In this document: positions 18,889 to 28,062 of the stretch, in pieces
Layout: the number at the start of each line of letters is the position of its first letter
Position numbering within the stretch: the stretch's first letter is position 1
From: Sphingobacterium sp. UBA5670
Lineage (GTDB): Bacteria; Bacteroidota; Bacteroidia; Sphingobacteriales; Sphingobacteriaceae
NCBI RefSeq assembly: GCF_002420705.1
Contig: NZ_DIIM01000010.1
Span: 119,978-183,977 of the forward strand
DNA: 64,000 nucleotides
Direction: 5' to 3'
The notes under the pieces: generated by a model
The model's input: only the letters and a program-made list of their open reading frames with translations
Told to the model about the DNA's origin: nothing
Databases searched by the model: none
Position numbers and translations under genes: made by a program

Positions 18889-19536
18889 ATGATTAATTAT
18901 AATAATGTAAAAGCCGTCCTATTTGATTTGGACGGTGTGCTGGTGGATACCGCCATTTATCACTTTCAAGCTTGGCGTAGGTTGGCGGCGGAACTAGGTT
19001 ATTCGTTTTCTGTGGTCGACAATGAACAGCTGAAAGGTGTAAGCCGTGTTGAATCCTTGGAACTGATTTTAAACTGGGCAGGATTGGAAAAATCCGAAAC
19101 CGAGAAAGCTGTTTTGCTCACTAAAAAGAATCAATGGTACCTGGAATTGATCGAGCAGCTGAGTCCTGAACATTTGCTCGCAGGCAGTTTGGATCTATTA
19201 AAAAAACTGCGGGAAAAGGATATTCGGATAGCACTTGGTTCGGCCAGTAAGAATGCATTGGGCATTCTTGAAAAAACAGGAATTGTTGATTATTTCGACG
19301 CGTTGATTGACGGAAATGTTGTGCAGCTTTCCAAACCCAATCCGGAAGTTTTTCTGAAGGGAGCTGAGGCTTTGGGAATAGAGCCGGCATGTTGTCTAGT
19401 GCTCGAAGATGCCCAGGCTGGAATAGATGCGGCAAGGGCAGCAGGCATGCAAGTAATAGGAGTCGGACAGGCCGAACATCTTAACGGAGCCGATTTAGTG
19501 GTGGCTGATTTAGGAGCCCTAGTCGATAAATTTTAA
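18889..19536 (+). CDS. pgmB: beta-phosphoglucomutase
   Basis: A 215-residue HAD-superfamily enzyme. Motif I is LFDLDGVLVDT, with nucleophile D13 and general acid/base D15. The cap contains KGVSRVESLELIL. Motif II is GSASKNA, motif III lysine lies in LSKPNPEVFLKGA, and motif IV is VLEDAQAGIDAA. The substrate signature VSRVESLE is typical of beta-phosphoglucomutases rather than general phosphatases. It converts beta-glucose-1-phosphate to glucose-6-phosphate through a beta-glucose-1,6-bisphosphate intermediate. The neighbouring GH65 phosphorylase releases exactly this beta anomer, which strongly supports the assignment. No signal peptide: cytoplasmic. Confidence 0.93.
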   Translation: MINYNNVKAVLFDLDGVLVDTAIYHFQAWRRLAAELGYSFSVVDNEQLKGVSRVESLELILNWAGLEKSETEKAVLLTKKNQWYLELIEQLSPEHLLAGSLDLLKKLREKDIRIALGSASKNALGILEKTGIVDYFDALIDGNVVQLSKPNPEVFLKGAEALGIEPACCLVLEDAQAGIDAARAAGMQVIGVGQAEHLNGADLVVADLGALVDKF

Positions 19537-19636
19537 ATTTTAGGAGCAATTCAAATGTTGGAAGCAAGACCTGGATCGCATTGGCAAAGAAGACCAGCAT
19601 GATCGAGGTGGATCGCGCATTGAAAAAAATAAAAAG

Positions 19637-21946
19637 ATGAAAACATATATCAAACATAACCCTTGGCAAATTATCGAAGACACGTTTCGTCCCGAGCATA
19701 ATGAATTTTCGGAAAGTATCTTCGCTATTGGTAATGGTCGGATGGGGCAAAGGGGGAATTTTGAGGAAGAGTTTAGTGGGAAGTCGTTACAGGGCTCTTA
19801 CCTAGCGGGGATCTATTATCCGGACAAAACACGGGTAGGATGGTGGAAAAATGGTTATCCTGAATATTTCGCCAAGGTCATCAATTCCGTTGATTGGATA
19901 GGGCTACATATTCTTGTCAATGGTCAGCCGCTTGATCTGGCGAAAGTGACTGTTAAATCCTTTGAACGCCGTCTGGATATGCAAAATGGAATTTTATACC
20001 GAAGTTTTATCGCGGAGATGCCTGATGGGGTACAGCTTAAGGTAGAATCAAGCCGGATGTATCATCTTTTTGCTTCTGAAACGGCTTCATTGCAATATAA
20101 GATAGAAGTACTTTCGGGCAAAATAGCCTTGGAGATGAGATCTTATCTAAATGCTCAAGTTGTTAACCGTGATAGCAACTACGACGAACAATTCTGGGAA
20201 AGCACAGCACAGGGTAAGGAGGGCGATCACATTTTTGTGGCCGCACGTACCAAGAAGACAGGTTTTGAGGTTTATGCGATGCTTGAAAACAAACTGAGTT
20301 CTTCTGATGGCAGAATTGAAATACAGGATACAATTACAAGCGCTGGTTATATGGCAGAGGTTTTTACAACAGATCTCGCCGAATCTCAAATATGTTGTTT
20401 TGAGAAGCGCGTTGCTATTGTGACTTCACAAAATCATGCGGCATCCCAATTAAAAGAAGCTGCTTCGGAAAATGTACGCCAGCTAAAAACGCTGAGTTAT
20501 GAGCAGCTTAAAGAAAAGCAGGCCGCAGCTTGGCAGCAGATCTGGGCAGAAAGTGACATCGAAATCAGCGGTGATGTCGCTGCACAGCAAGCGATAAGAT
20601 ATAATATCTTTCAGCTTAATCAGACTTATACGGGAGAGGACGAGCGCCTCAATATTGGTCCCAAAGGTTTTACAGGTGAGAAATATGGCGGTGTTACCTA
20701 TTGGGATACCGAAGCTTACTGTATCCCTTTTTACCTCGCTACGCAATCGCCAAAGATCGCCCGTAATTTATTGATTTATCGTCATCAGCAATTGGGCAAG
20801 GCGATCGAAAATGCCGAAAAACTCGGCTTTACCAATGGAGCTGCACTCTATCCGATGGTGACGATCAATGGCGAGGAATGTCATAATGAATGGGAAATTA
20901 CCTTTGAGGAAATTCATCGTAATGGAGCAATAGCATTTGCAATATATAATTATGTCCGTTATACTGGAGATCAGGATTACATTTGGTCCCATGGGTTGGA
21001 AGTCTTGGTAGCGATAAGCCGATTCTGGGCACAACGTGTCAATTGGAGCTCGGAACGCGAGCAATATGTGATGTTGGGCGTTACAGGACCGAATGAGTAT
21101 GAAAACAATGTCAACAACAACTGGTATACCAATCGTATTGCATCCTGGTGCTTAGAATATACCTTGCACTGTTTGGAAAAACTAGAGCAGCTGGCTTCTG
21201 ATAACTCAGCTTCATTAAAAGGCAAATTGGCAATCCGGACTGAAGAGCTGCAAAAATGGCAACATATTATCGATAAGATGTATTATCCTTTTGATGCGCA
21301 GCGCAATGTATTTTTGCAGCAAGATGGTTTCCTGGACAAAGATTTAATTCCTGTCGCGCAACTAGATCCAGCTCAACGTCCGATCAACCAGCATTGGAGC
21401 TGGGATAGGATTCTTCGTTCTTGTTACATCAAACAGGCGGATGTATTGCAGGGCTTTTATTTTCTTGAAGAACAGTTTGATGTGGAGGCACTACAGCGGC
21501 ATTATGAATTCTATGAGCCATTCACGGTACACGAAAGCTCTCTTTCGCCTTGCGTACATGCAATATTGGCGGCCAAGCTTGATAAACCTGAGAAAGCTTA
21601 TGAGTTTTATCTGCGGACCGCACGCCTTGATCTGGATGATTATAACAACGATACCGAAGATGGCCTGCACATTACTTCCATGGCCGGTACTTGGATGACC
21701 ATTGTAGAAGGTTTTGCCGGCATGCGGATTAAGGATGGAAAGCTCTATTTGAACCCGATGTTACCGAAAGAATGGGCGGGATACAAATTCCGTGTTTTAT
21801 TTCGCGGAGCGACCTTGTCAATTGCTGTACATGCCGATGGTTATACGATTGAAAATATCAGTGAAACCGCAGCACAGATCCTGACAGAAACCCAAGCTTT
21901 CCTATTGGCGGGACACAGCAAAAAGCAAGTGTCTCAGGCTAGATAA
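19637..21946 (+). CDS. malP: GH65 maltose phosphorylase
   Basis: A 769-residue cytoplasmic GH65 enzyme. The start matches the family's usual N-terminus (WQIIEDTFRPEHNEFSES, IFAIGNGRMGQRG). The general acid is E487 in TGPNEYENNVNNNWYTN. Other family motifs are KYGGVTYWDTEAYCIPFYL, ITFEEIHRNGAIAFAIYNY and the phosphate-loop region ITSMAGTWMTIVEGFAGM, which favours a phosphorylase over a hydrolase. It cleaves maltose with phosphate to glucose and beta-glucose-1-phosphate with inversion. The adjacent pgmB and the absence of a signal peptide support this. Kojibiose, trehalose or nigerose phosphorylase are close relatives, but the GH13/Sus neighbourhood favours maltose. The frame has no start codon between the upstream in-frame stop and 19637. 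Confidence 0.92.
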   Translation: MKTYIKHNPWQIIEDTFRPEHNEFSESIFAIGNGRMGQRGNFEEEFSGKSLQGSYLAGIYYPDKTRVGWWKNGYPEYFAKVINSVDWIGLHILVNGQPLDLAKVTVKSFERRLDMQNGILYRSFIAEMPDGVQLKVESSRMYHLFASETASLQYKIEVLSGKIALEMRSYLNAQVVNRDSNYDEQFWESTAQGKEGDHIFVAARTKKTGFEVYAMLENKLSSSDGRIEIQDTITSAGYMAEVFTTDLAESQICCFEKRVAIVTSQNHAASQLKEAASENVRQLKTLSYEQLKEKQAAAWQQIWAESDIEISGDVAAQQAIRYNIFQLNQTYTGEDERLNIGPKGFTGEKYGGVTYWDTEAYCIPFYLATQSPKIARNLLIYRHQQLGKAIENAEKLGFTNGAALYPMVTINGEECHNEWEITFEEIHRNGAIAFAIYNYVRYTGDQDYIWSHGLEVLVAISRFWAQRVNWSSEREQYVMLGVTGPNEYENNVNNNWYTNRIASWCLEYTLHCLEKLEQLASDNSASLKGKLAIRTEELQKWQHIIDKMYYPFDAQRNVFLQQDGFLDKDLIPVAQLDPAQRPINQHWSWDRILRSCYIKQADVLQGFYFLEEQFDVEALQRHYEFYEPFTVHESSLSPCVHAILAAKLDKPEKAYEFYLRTARLDLDDYNNDTEDGLHITSMAGTWMTIVEGFAGMRIKDGKLYLNPMLPKEWAGYKFRVLFRGATLSIAVHADGYTIENISETAAQILTETQAFLLAGHSKKQVSQAR

Positions 21947-21955
21947 ATCCCTGTA

Positions 21956-21990
21956 TTCAGCAGTGAAAGAACCGATCTTACGCTGCTGAA
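21956..21990 (+). other. intercistronic hairpin between malP and the transporter gene
   Basis: TTCAGCAG (21956-21963) pairs with CTGCTGAA (21983-21990), extended by a T-G and a G-C pair. There is no T-run, so it is more likely an mRNA processing or stability element than a terminator. Confidence 0.4.
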
Positions 21991-22046
21991 AATAGGAAAT
22001 AAGTGATAATTAAATTGTATTTTGTCTTAAATTTTGATAGCCTATT

Positions 22047-23372
22047 ATGGGAAAAAAACCTGAATTAAGCATTAGCCAGGTCATCAATATGAGTTTTGGG
22101 TTTTTGGGGATACAAATGGGTTTTGCTTTGCAAAATGGCAATGCCTCCCGTATTCTCCAGACATTTGGCGCTGATGTGGAACATCTCTCGCTTTTCTGGC
22201 TTGCTGCTCCGATTACGGGGATGATTGTGCAGCCTATTATAGGGCATTATAGTGATCGAACCTGGAATAAATTAGGACGTCGTCGTCCTTATATTTTAGT
22301 GGGCGCCCTGCTGACGACAATCACCTTGTTTTTAATGCCCAATGCGGCATTATTTACGGCATTGCTCACACCGCTTTGGATAGGAGCAGGATTACTGATG
22401 TTTATGGATGCCTCTATCAATGTGACGATGGAACCATTTCGAGCACTGATCGGAGATAATCTGCCGAGCAGTCAACGCAGTCTCGGTTTCTCGGTACAAA
22501 CTTTTTTAATTGGTATTGGGGCCGTCTTGGGATCCCTGCTTCCTTTCATATTGACGAAATATTTTGATGTTGCTGGAACCTCTGAAGTTGGACAGGTACC
22601 GAGTAATGTTATTTACTCCTTTTATCTAGGTGGTTTTGTGCTGCTCCTGTCCGTATTGTGGTCTGTCTTCAAAACCAAAGAGTATACCCCGGCTCAACTC
22701 CAGACTTTTTCAGATACTATTGCCGGTGAAAAGGAGACGGCTCCAAAATTTGGCCTGCGATCTATTGTCAGTGATATTGCTAAGATGCCTTTGATCATGC
22801 GCAAGCTTGGCTGGGTACAATTTTTCTCCTGGTTTGCTCTTTTTATGATGTGGGTATATACCACACCGGCCATCGCAGATTCGGTTTTCTACCTTCGGGA
22901 AGGGAATCGACAGGATCTCTATATGGAGGCCGCGAATTGGGTAGGCGTACTTTTTGGTATCTATAATGGAGTTTCAGCCCTTTATGCTCTGTGTATTCCT
23001 CGGATAGCCAAACGTTTTGGACGTAGCAAAACTCATTCGCTTGGTCTTTCCATCGGCGGACTGTCCTTAATTTCTTTATTTCTGATTAAAGATGCCAATT
23101 TACTGATTCTTCCCATGATCGGTATAGGTATTGCTTGGGGAAGTATTTTGGCAATGCCCTATGCAATTTTGAGCGATCATTTGCCTGCGGGTAAAATGGG
23201 TGTTTATATGGGACTTTTTAATTTCTTTATTACTTTGCCTCAGATCGTCTGTGGCTTTTTCGGAGGCATGATTATTAAGTATTTTTTCCATAGCCAATCC
23301 ATTTATGGCTTGTTGTTGGCAGGGGTGTTTATGTTATTGGCGGCGTTCTTTGTCCCCAAAAGTAAAAACTAA
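22047..23372 (+). CDS. MFS transporter, probable maltose permease (SLC45/GPH-like)
   Basis: A 441-residue inner-membrane protein with about 12 hydrophobic helices. The loop between helices 2 and 3 has the sugar-carrier signature GHYSDRTWNKLGRRRPYIL, close to sucrose/maltose:cation symporters of the SLC45 kind. A second partial copy (KRFGRSKTHSLGLSIGG) marks the other half. It is the last gene of the maltose operon, 100 nt after malP. In context it moves maltose and small maltooligosaccharides, released in the periplasm by the GH13 enzyme, into the cytoplasm, where malP acts. Substrate is inferred from the neighbourhood. Confidence 0.87.
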   Translation: MGKKPELSISQVINMSFGFLGIQMGFALQNGNASRILQTFGADVEHLSLFWLAAPITGMIVQPIIGHYSDRTWNKLGRRRPYILVGALLTTITLFLMPNAALFTALLTPLWIGAGLLMFMDASINVTMEPFRALIGDNLPSSQRSLGFSVQTFLIGIGAVLGSLLPFILTKYFDVAGTSEVGQVPSNVIYSFYLGGFVLLLSVLWSVFKTKEYTPAQLQTFSDTIAGEKETAPKFGLRSIVSDIAKMPLIMRKLGWVQFFSWFALFMMWVYTTPAIADSVFYLREGNRQDLYMEAANWVGVLFGIYNGVSALYALCIPRIAKRFGRSKTHSLGLSIGGLSLISLFLIKDANLLILPMIGIGIAWGSILAMPYAILSDHLPAGKMGVYMGLFNFFITLPQIVCGFFGGMIIKYFFHSQSIYGLLLAGVFMLLAAFFVPKSKN

Positions 23373-23380
23373 GCTATTAT

Positions 23381-23413
23381 CGTAGACGTATTTCAAGTCA
23401 GGATACGTCTACG
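23381..23413. terminator. hairpin ending the maltose operon
   Basis: CGTAGACGTAT (23381-23391) and ATACGTCTACG (23403-23413) form an 11-bp perfect stem with an 11-nt loop, 8 nt after the transporter stop and between converging genes. No clear T-run follows, so it may act as a bidirectional 3' end or stability hairpin. Confidence 0.5.
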
Positions 23414-23540
23414 TTATCTCAACTGCCGGCCGGAAGCGTTTACTTACGTTGACTTTCCATCCTTTACTGATTGGGACGATATGATAGCAGTACCTGCTCC
23501 ATGTGGTAGTTATATCGCAGTGGACAGTTCTACTTCACAC

Positions 23541-26500
23541 CTATTTGCTATTTTCAAGAATATAGGTGCTCGGTGGCATCCCGTAATGTTTATGAAAATC
23601 TCGCGAGAAATTGGATTGCACCGTATAGCCCACCATCGTGGAGATCTGTGTAATATTATATTCTTTTTGCGTCAGCAGTTCTGCAGCTTTTTTTAACCTT
23701 GAAATATTGATCAATTCGTTTGGGGTTAGATCAGAGAGACCTTTGATTTTACGATAGAGCGTAGGACGACTCATGTTCATCAGTTTTGCAAGTTCGTCGA
23801 CGTTGAGGTCGATGTCCGAAATATTTTCATAAATAATATTATTCAGTTTACTGATAAAATCTTTGTCCCGTGCGGAAACATGAATATCCACTAAATTGCT
23901 GGAAGAATTGGTGAAATAATTTTTAATAATGCGACGGTTCTTTAGAATATTGCGTATTTGGACCATTAAGAACTCGAGTGAAAAAGGTTTTTCGATATAA
24001 GCATCAGCACCATTTTTTAATCCCTGAATTTTTGAATCCAGCGCGTTTTTTGCCGTCAGGAAAATCACTGGAATATGGCTATAAAGAATGTCTGTTTTTA
24101 TCCGTTTACATAAGGCAAGGCCATCCATAATAGGCATCATAATATCTGTCAGTACCAGCTGTACATTCGCGTGATCTAATATGTCGAGCGCCTCGGCACC
24201 ATTGCTTGCCCTGAGGATGGTGTAACTGATTTTTAATTCTTTATTCAGGTAGGCCAGTATTTCTTTATTATCTTCGACCAATAGAATCACAGGTTTTTCT
24301 TCATCCTGTTCTTCCGCTTTGTCACCGGAGTCGGTATCCTCCAGCTCTTCTTGGAAAGATTTAATATCTAAGGATTGTTCCTGAAAAATCGGGATGGAGA
24401 GAAGAAATATATTGCGGTTTTCTTCTAAATGTACGAGGGATAGTGTTCCCTGATGCAGTTCCACCAAAGAACGTGATAGGGGAAGGCCTATACCGGTCCC
24501 GGTATCTTTGTCGGATTCATTTAAACGATAAAAGGGTTCGAAAATTTTTTCTCTTTTCTCAAAGGGAATGAGTTCTCCATCATTCTTAAATTCAATGTTG
24601 AACATAATATCATCACTATTAAACGGGAGAAGCTTAACGAAGACCTCATATTCGGCATATTTGATGGCGTTATGGATGAGGTTAGTAAATATTTTCCGTA
24701 AGGCTTCTTCATCTACATAAGCTGTAAGACTGATTCGAGGCAAGAATAACTCATAATGTAACAGTTTATCTTTGGCAAGATAATTTAAATCGTTGAATAC
24801 TTCGGACAACAGGGAATTGATATCCGTTTTTGTAAAAATAAGGCTCATATTATTAGTTTCTGCTTTTCTAAAATCCAGTAATTGGTTGGTAAGACGGATC
24901 AGCCGCGATGTATTTTTTTCAATGAGTGCGAGATCTTTGACCGTGTCGCGGTCGGAGAATTTATGATTATTGATTATTTTCTCAAGTGGCATTTTGATCA
25001 GTGTGAGTGGCGTGCGGATTTCGTGCGCTAAGTTGGTGAAAAATTCCAGTTTGAGATTGTATATTTCTTGTTCTTTTTTTCGTTCGTAGCTATCCATCTT
25101 CTGGGCATTGTTGGCCTTTATGAGCAGAAAATAATAACGCAATACCAGCAGCACAATTGTACCGAAAGTAAGGAAATAAAAAATGTAGGCCCAACTGGAC
25201 AACCACCATGGTGGCGAAACAATAATTAGAAGTTTTTTTTCTGTTGGATTCCAGACGCTATTATTGTTGGCTCCTCTGAATTTAAACGTATAAGTGCCTG
25301 GCGGGAGTTTGTTGTAGTAGATTTTTTGGTTGCCGGTGATATCTGTCCAGTCTTTGTCATAGCCTTCCATGATGTACCTATAGGCGTTGCTTTTTGGAGA
25401 GACAAAGCTCAAAGCGGCAATATTGAAACTGATATTGGAATTGTCGTAAGTGAGGTGTATTTCCTTTGAGAGGGAGATGGATTGTTTCAGTATGCCATTT
25501 TCATGTACACGGACGCTGGTATTGTTTATCTGAATACCACTGATAAATATAGGTGGAACGAAGCTATTCTTGATCGATTTTGTTGGATTGAAGCTAACCA
25601 TTCCTTTAATAGTACCGAAATATAAAGTACCGTCGCTATCCTTAAATGCTGAATTATAGTTGAATTGATCTGCTGGAAGACCGTCTCTCGACGTATAGAT
25701 AACCCTCCTTGGGACATTTTCCTCGAGTTTGACCAGTCCTCCGCCGGTTGATATCCATATGGTATGGTTGTCGTCTTCCAGCACTTTGAATACTTGGTTG
25801 GATGGCAAACCTGATTCGGTGAGATAGTTGGTGAAATGCCCATTACGACGGTATTTTGAAAGCCCACTTTCCGTACAGAACCAAAGGTTTTTCTTGCTAT
25901 CCTCAAATAGGCCATTGACATAATTATTGATCAACGTATTTTGTTTGCCTTGTTCAGAATACAAATGGCGTATGTCCCCCGAACGGCGATTATACTGATA
26001 GACACCGCTGCCATAGGTATTGATCCAAAGGATACCCGAATCATCTTCATAAATACCTTGTATCCATGCGCTGATCGGGAGTAGATCGAAACGGTCTTTG
26101 TCTTTGTTATAGCGGTACAATGCGCGGTCAGTCCCTACAAATAGGCTGTTGTCTCTGGCTTTATAGAGGCAAACCACGAAGGTGCTTCGTAAAGGTCCCT
26201 GACCGATGTGATCATAATGTTTTTTTAATTTTCCCGTTTTTACATCGAGTATGTCCAGTCCATGCGTCGTGGAACCGACCCATAAGTCATCGCCAATTAT
26301 AGCTAATCCATGAACATTGTTGTGTGCAATACTGCCCTTTTTTCCATTGGCGACAAAATGCTGAATTTGTTGCGTATAAGCATCTATTTTATTGAGACCA
26401 CCATCTTCTGTCCCTATCCAAAAATTCCCATATTTATCTTTGTTGATCTCATGGACAATATTTCCTGATAAGGCTGACTTCCCGAATCCGGATAGATATT

Positions 26501-27494
26501 TCTTAAAGTTGTCGAATTGATTGCTATACTGGTTGAAACCGCCAAAAAATGTTCCGAACCAGATATTGTCTTCCCGGTCCCTATAGAAATTAAGCACTGC
26601 GTTATCAGATATGGCAAACGGATTGAGTAGGTCTTTTTTGATATGTTGGCTTTGACCTGTATGGATATTATAGGTATATATTCCTGTTTCTGTTCCGATC
26701 CAAAATATAGATGCTGTCTGTTGAATAATGCAGTTTGCCTGGATAACCCTGTTGGGATACTGTGCTGCGAATAGATTTTTTAGCGTTCCGTTTTTGAAAT
26801 CAAACAGGTAAGCCGTATTGATGGTACCCAGCATAAGGAGCGAGTCGTTGATGGCGTAGACTGTCTTGGTGTTTGCCAGTGCTTTTCGATCTATTTTTTT
26901 GAGATCAATTTGGATAAATTTACCATTGTTGACTTGGTACCGTTGTATTGTATTGTTATTGTCTGCAAACCAAAGTCCTGCTTTCTTGCTGCTTGTTACA
27001 GCGACAATCGTATTCTTGAATTGATCAAATGGCATTACTTCCTTTGTATAAGGATTGTAACGATAGAGTTTTCCATTGCAAAGTAACCAGATATAACCCG
27101 CATATTCGAGTAAGGCATTTACTTCACCTATTGGAATACGGTTGAATGGTTTGAAGTTCTCTTTTATGGGATCGTAACAATAGGTACCTCGCGTTGTTCC
27201 GACCCACATAAGCCCTCTGCTATCTGTCAAGAGACTTAAAATGGAGGAGCTTCCAATACTAGAGGAATCGGCAGTATTGTGTCTAAATACCTTAAATTGA
27301 TTGCCGTCAAAACGATTAAGACCATTTCTTGTTCCTAACCACAAAAAGCCTTGAATATCTTGTGTAATGCACTTGACAGAGCTATTGGATAGGCCATCAT
27401 GTGTCTGATAGTTTTTAAAATAGATCGATTGTGCCTGCAGCAGGATCGATGCGAGCAATAAGTGAATTAGGATTATGGTGGTTACTCTTTTCAA
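23541..27494 (-). CDS. hybrid two-component system regulator (HTCS)
   Basis: A 1317-residue one-protein sensor-regulator of the Bacteroidota PUL type. A signal peptide or anchor (residues 1-22) leads to a periplasmic sensor made of two seven-bladed propellers of Reg_prop repeats (for example LSNSSVKCITQDIQGFLWLG, WFGTFFGGFNQYSN). A Y_Y_Y domain precedes the membrane helix at about 768-791. The cytoplasmic part has a HisKA box with H824 (NLAHEIRTPL) and an HATPase with DTGTGIGLPLSRSLV. It continues with a receiver domain with D1117 (VLTDIMMPIMDG) and a C-terminal AraC-type HTH (MSRPTLYRKIKGLS, NFSRDFHKHYGMPPS). HTCS proteins bind a glycan fragment and activate their PUL. It is divergent from the susC/susD pair at 28063, its likely target; it converges on the maltose operon. 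Confidence 0.95.
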   Translation of the reverse strand: MKRVTTIILIHLLLASILLQAQSIYFKNYQTHDGLSNSSVKCITQDIQGFLWLGTRNGLNRFDGNQFKVFRHNTADSSSIGSSSILSLLTDSRGLMWVGTTRGTYCYDPIKENFKPFNRIPIGEVNALLEYAGYIWLLCNGKLYRYNPYTKEVMPFDQFKNTIVAVTSSKKAGLWFADNNNTIQRYQVNNGKFIQIDLKKIDRKALANTKTVYAINDSLLMLGTINTAYLFDFKNGTLKNLFAAQYPNRVIQANCIIQQTASIFWIGTETGIYTYNIHTGQSQHIKKDLLNPFAISDNAVLNFYRDREDNIWFGTFFGGFNQYSNQFDNFKKYLSGFGKSALSGNIVHEINKDKYGNFWIGTEDGGLNKIDAYTQQIQHFVANGKKGSIAHNNVHGLAIIGDDLWVGSTTHGLDILDVKTGKLKKHYDHIGQGPLRSTFVVCLYKARDNSLFVGTDRALYRYNKDKDRFDLLPISAWIQGIYEDDSGILWINTYGSGVYQYNRRSGDIRHLYSEQGKQNTLINNYVNGLFEDSKKNLWFCTESGLSKYRRNGHFTNYLTESGLPSNQVFKVLEDDNHTIWISTGGGLVKLEENVPRRVIYTSRDGLPADQFNYNSAFKDSDGTLYFGTIKGMVSFNPTKSIKNSFVPPIFISGIQINNTSVRVHENGILKQSISLSKEIHLTYDNSNISFNIAALSFVSPKSNAYRYIMEGYDKDWTDITGNQKIYYNKLPPGTYTFKFRGANNNSVWNPTEKKLLIIVSPPWWLSSWAYIFYFLTFGTIVLLVLRYYFLLIKANNAQKMDSYERKKEQEIYNLKLEFFTNLAHEIRTPLTLIKMPLEKIINNHKFSDRDTVKDLALIEKNTSRLIRLTNQLLDFRKAETNNMSLIFTKTDINSLLSEVFNDLNYLAKDKLLHYELFLPRISLTAYVDEEALRKIFTNLIHNAIKYAEYEVFVKLLPFNSDDIMFNIEFKNDGELIPFEKREKIFEPFYRLNESDKDTGTGIGLPLSRSLVELHQGTLSLVHLEENRNIFLLSIPIFQEQSLDIKSFQEELEDTDSGDKAEEQDEEKPVILLVEDNKEILAYLNKELKISYTILRASNGAEALDILDHANVQLVLTDIMMPIMDGLALCKRIKTDILYSHIPVIFLTAKNALDSKIQGLKNGADAYIEKPFSLEFLMVQIRNILKNRRIIKNYFTNSSSNLVDIHVSARDKDFISKLNNIIYENISDIDLNVDELAKLMNMSRPTLYRKIKGLSDLTPNELINISRLKKAAELLTQKEYNITQISTMVGYTVQSNFSRDFHKHYGMPPSTYILENSK

Positions 27495-28062
27495 AACGTA
27501 TTAGTTGAGTTAAAAATAATCAATAAAAAGATAAAACCTTCATGTTTTTGCAAGCATCAGCGGTCGTGAAAACGGAAGAGGATTCTTTTTTTGCTAATAA
27601 CTGAGGATAGCGAGCTCATTGATGCCTTATTGAAAAAAAACACGAATTAATAAAACGGACATTCCTAAAAAAGAATTTTGCTGATACGCTGTGATATAAA
27701 ATTGAGACGCTGTGATTGGGTTTGATGCAAGTATTTGCTGATTTTTATAGAACAATAATAACCAAATGTAAACGTATGCTTCGTCCTCGAATTATGATCG
27801 GAAAGTCCTGTGTCTTTGTTTTTCAGTTTGTTAGCTTTTTATGTTCTTCTGCGAGATCGCATCTTGATGCTGTTTTGTTGCCGCATTCAGTTTTCAGGAG
27901 TGAGAATTTCAAGAATTTGTGCAATCGAAAATGTTACGGCTGATTATGCTCATTTCAAATAAGAACTGAGTATGATAAAATACCATTAAAAATCACTTAG
28001 TATCATTTGTGCATCCCAGATGCACAACATAAAAATCAATTAAACCACCAATCAAAAAGCGT
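27495..28062. other. 568-bp divergent regulatory region between HTCS and susC
   Basis: AT-rich, with no convincing gene; the one open frame (27716-27943) is short and lacks protein-like character. It must hold the promoters of both the HTCS and the susC/susD pair. ATGATA (27972-27977) and TATCAT (28001-28006) form a spaced inverted repeat, and a strong 9-bp inverted repeat follows at 28007-28027. I could not identify a consensus TTG/TAnnTTTG promoter with correct spacing. Confidence 0.6.
28007..28027. promoter_or_regulatory. 9-bp perfect inverted repeat upstream of susC
   Basis: TTGTGCATC (28007-28015), spacer CCA, GATGCACAA (28019-28027). It ends 35 nt before the susC start. Its left arm overlaps TATCATTTG, a near-match to a -7 box. 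It could be an operator for a dimeric regulator or an mRNA leader hairpin. Confidence 0.5.

Noticed and set aside
27716..27943. 75-codon open frame in the HTCS/susC gap
   Set aside because: Low-complexity basic and cysteine-containing translation without domain character, inside a regulatory region; no convincing start site.
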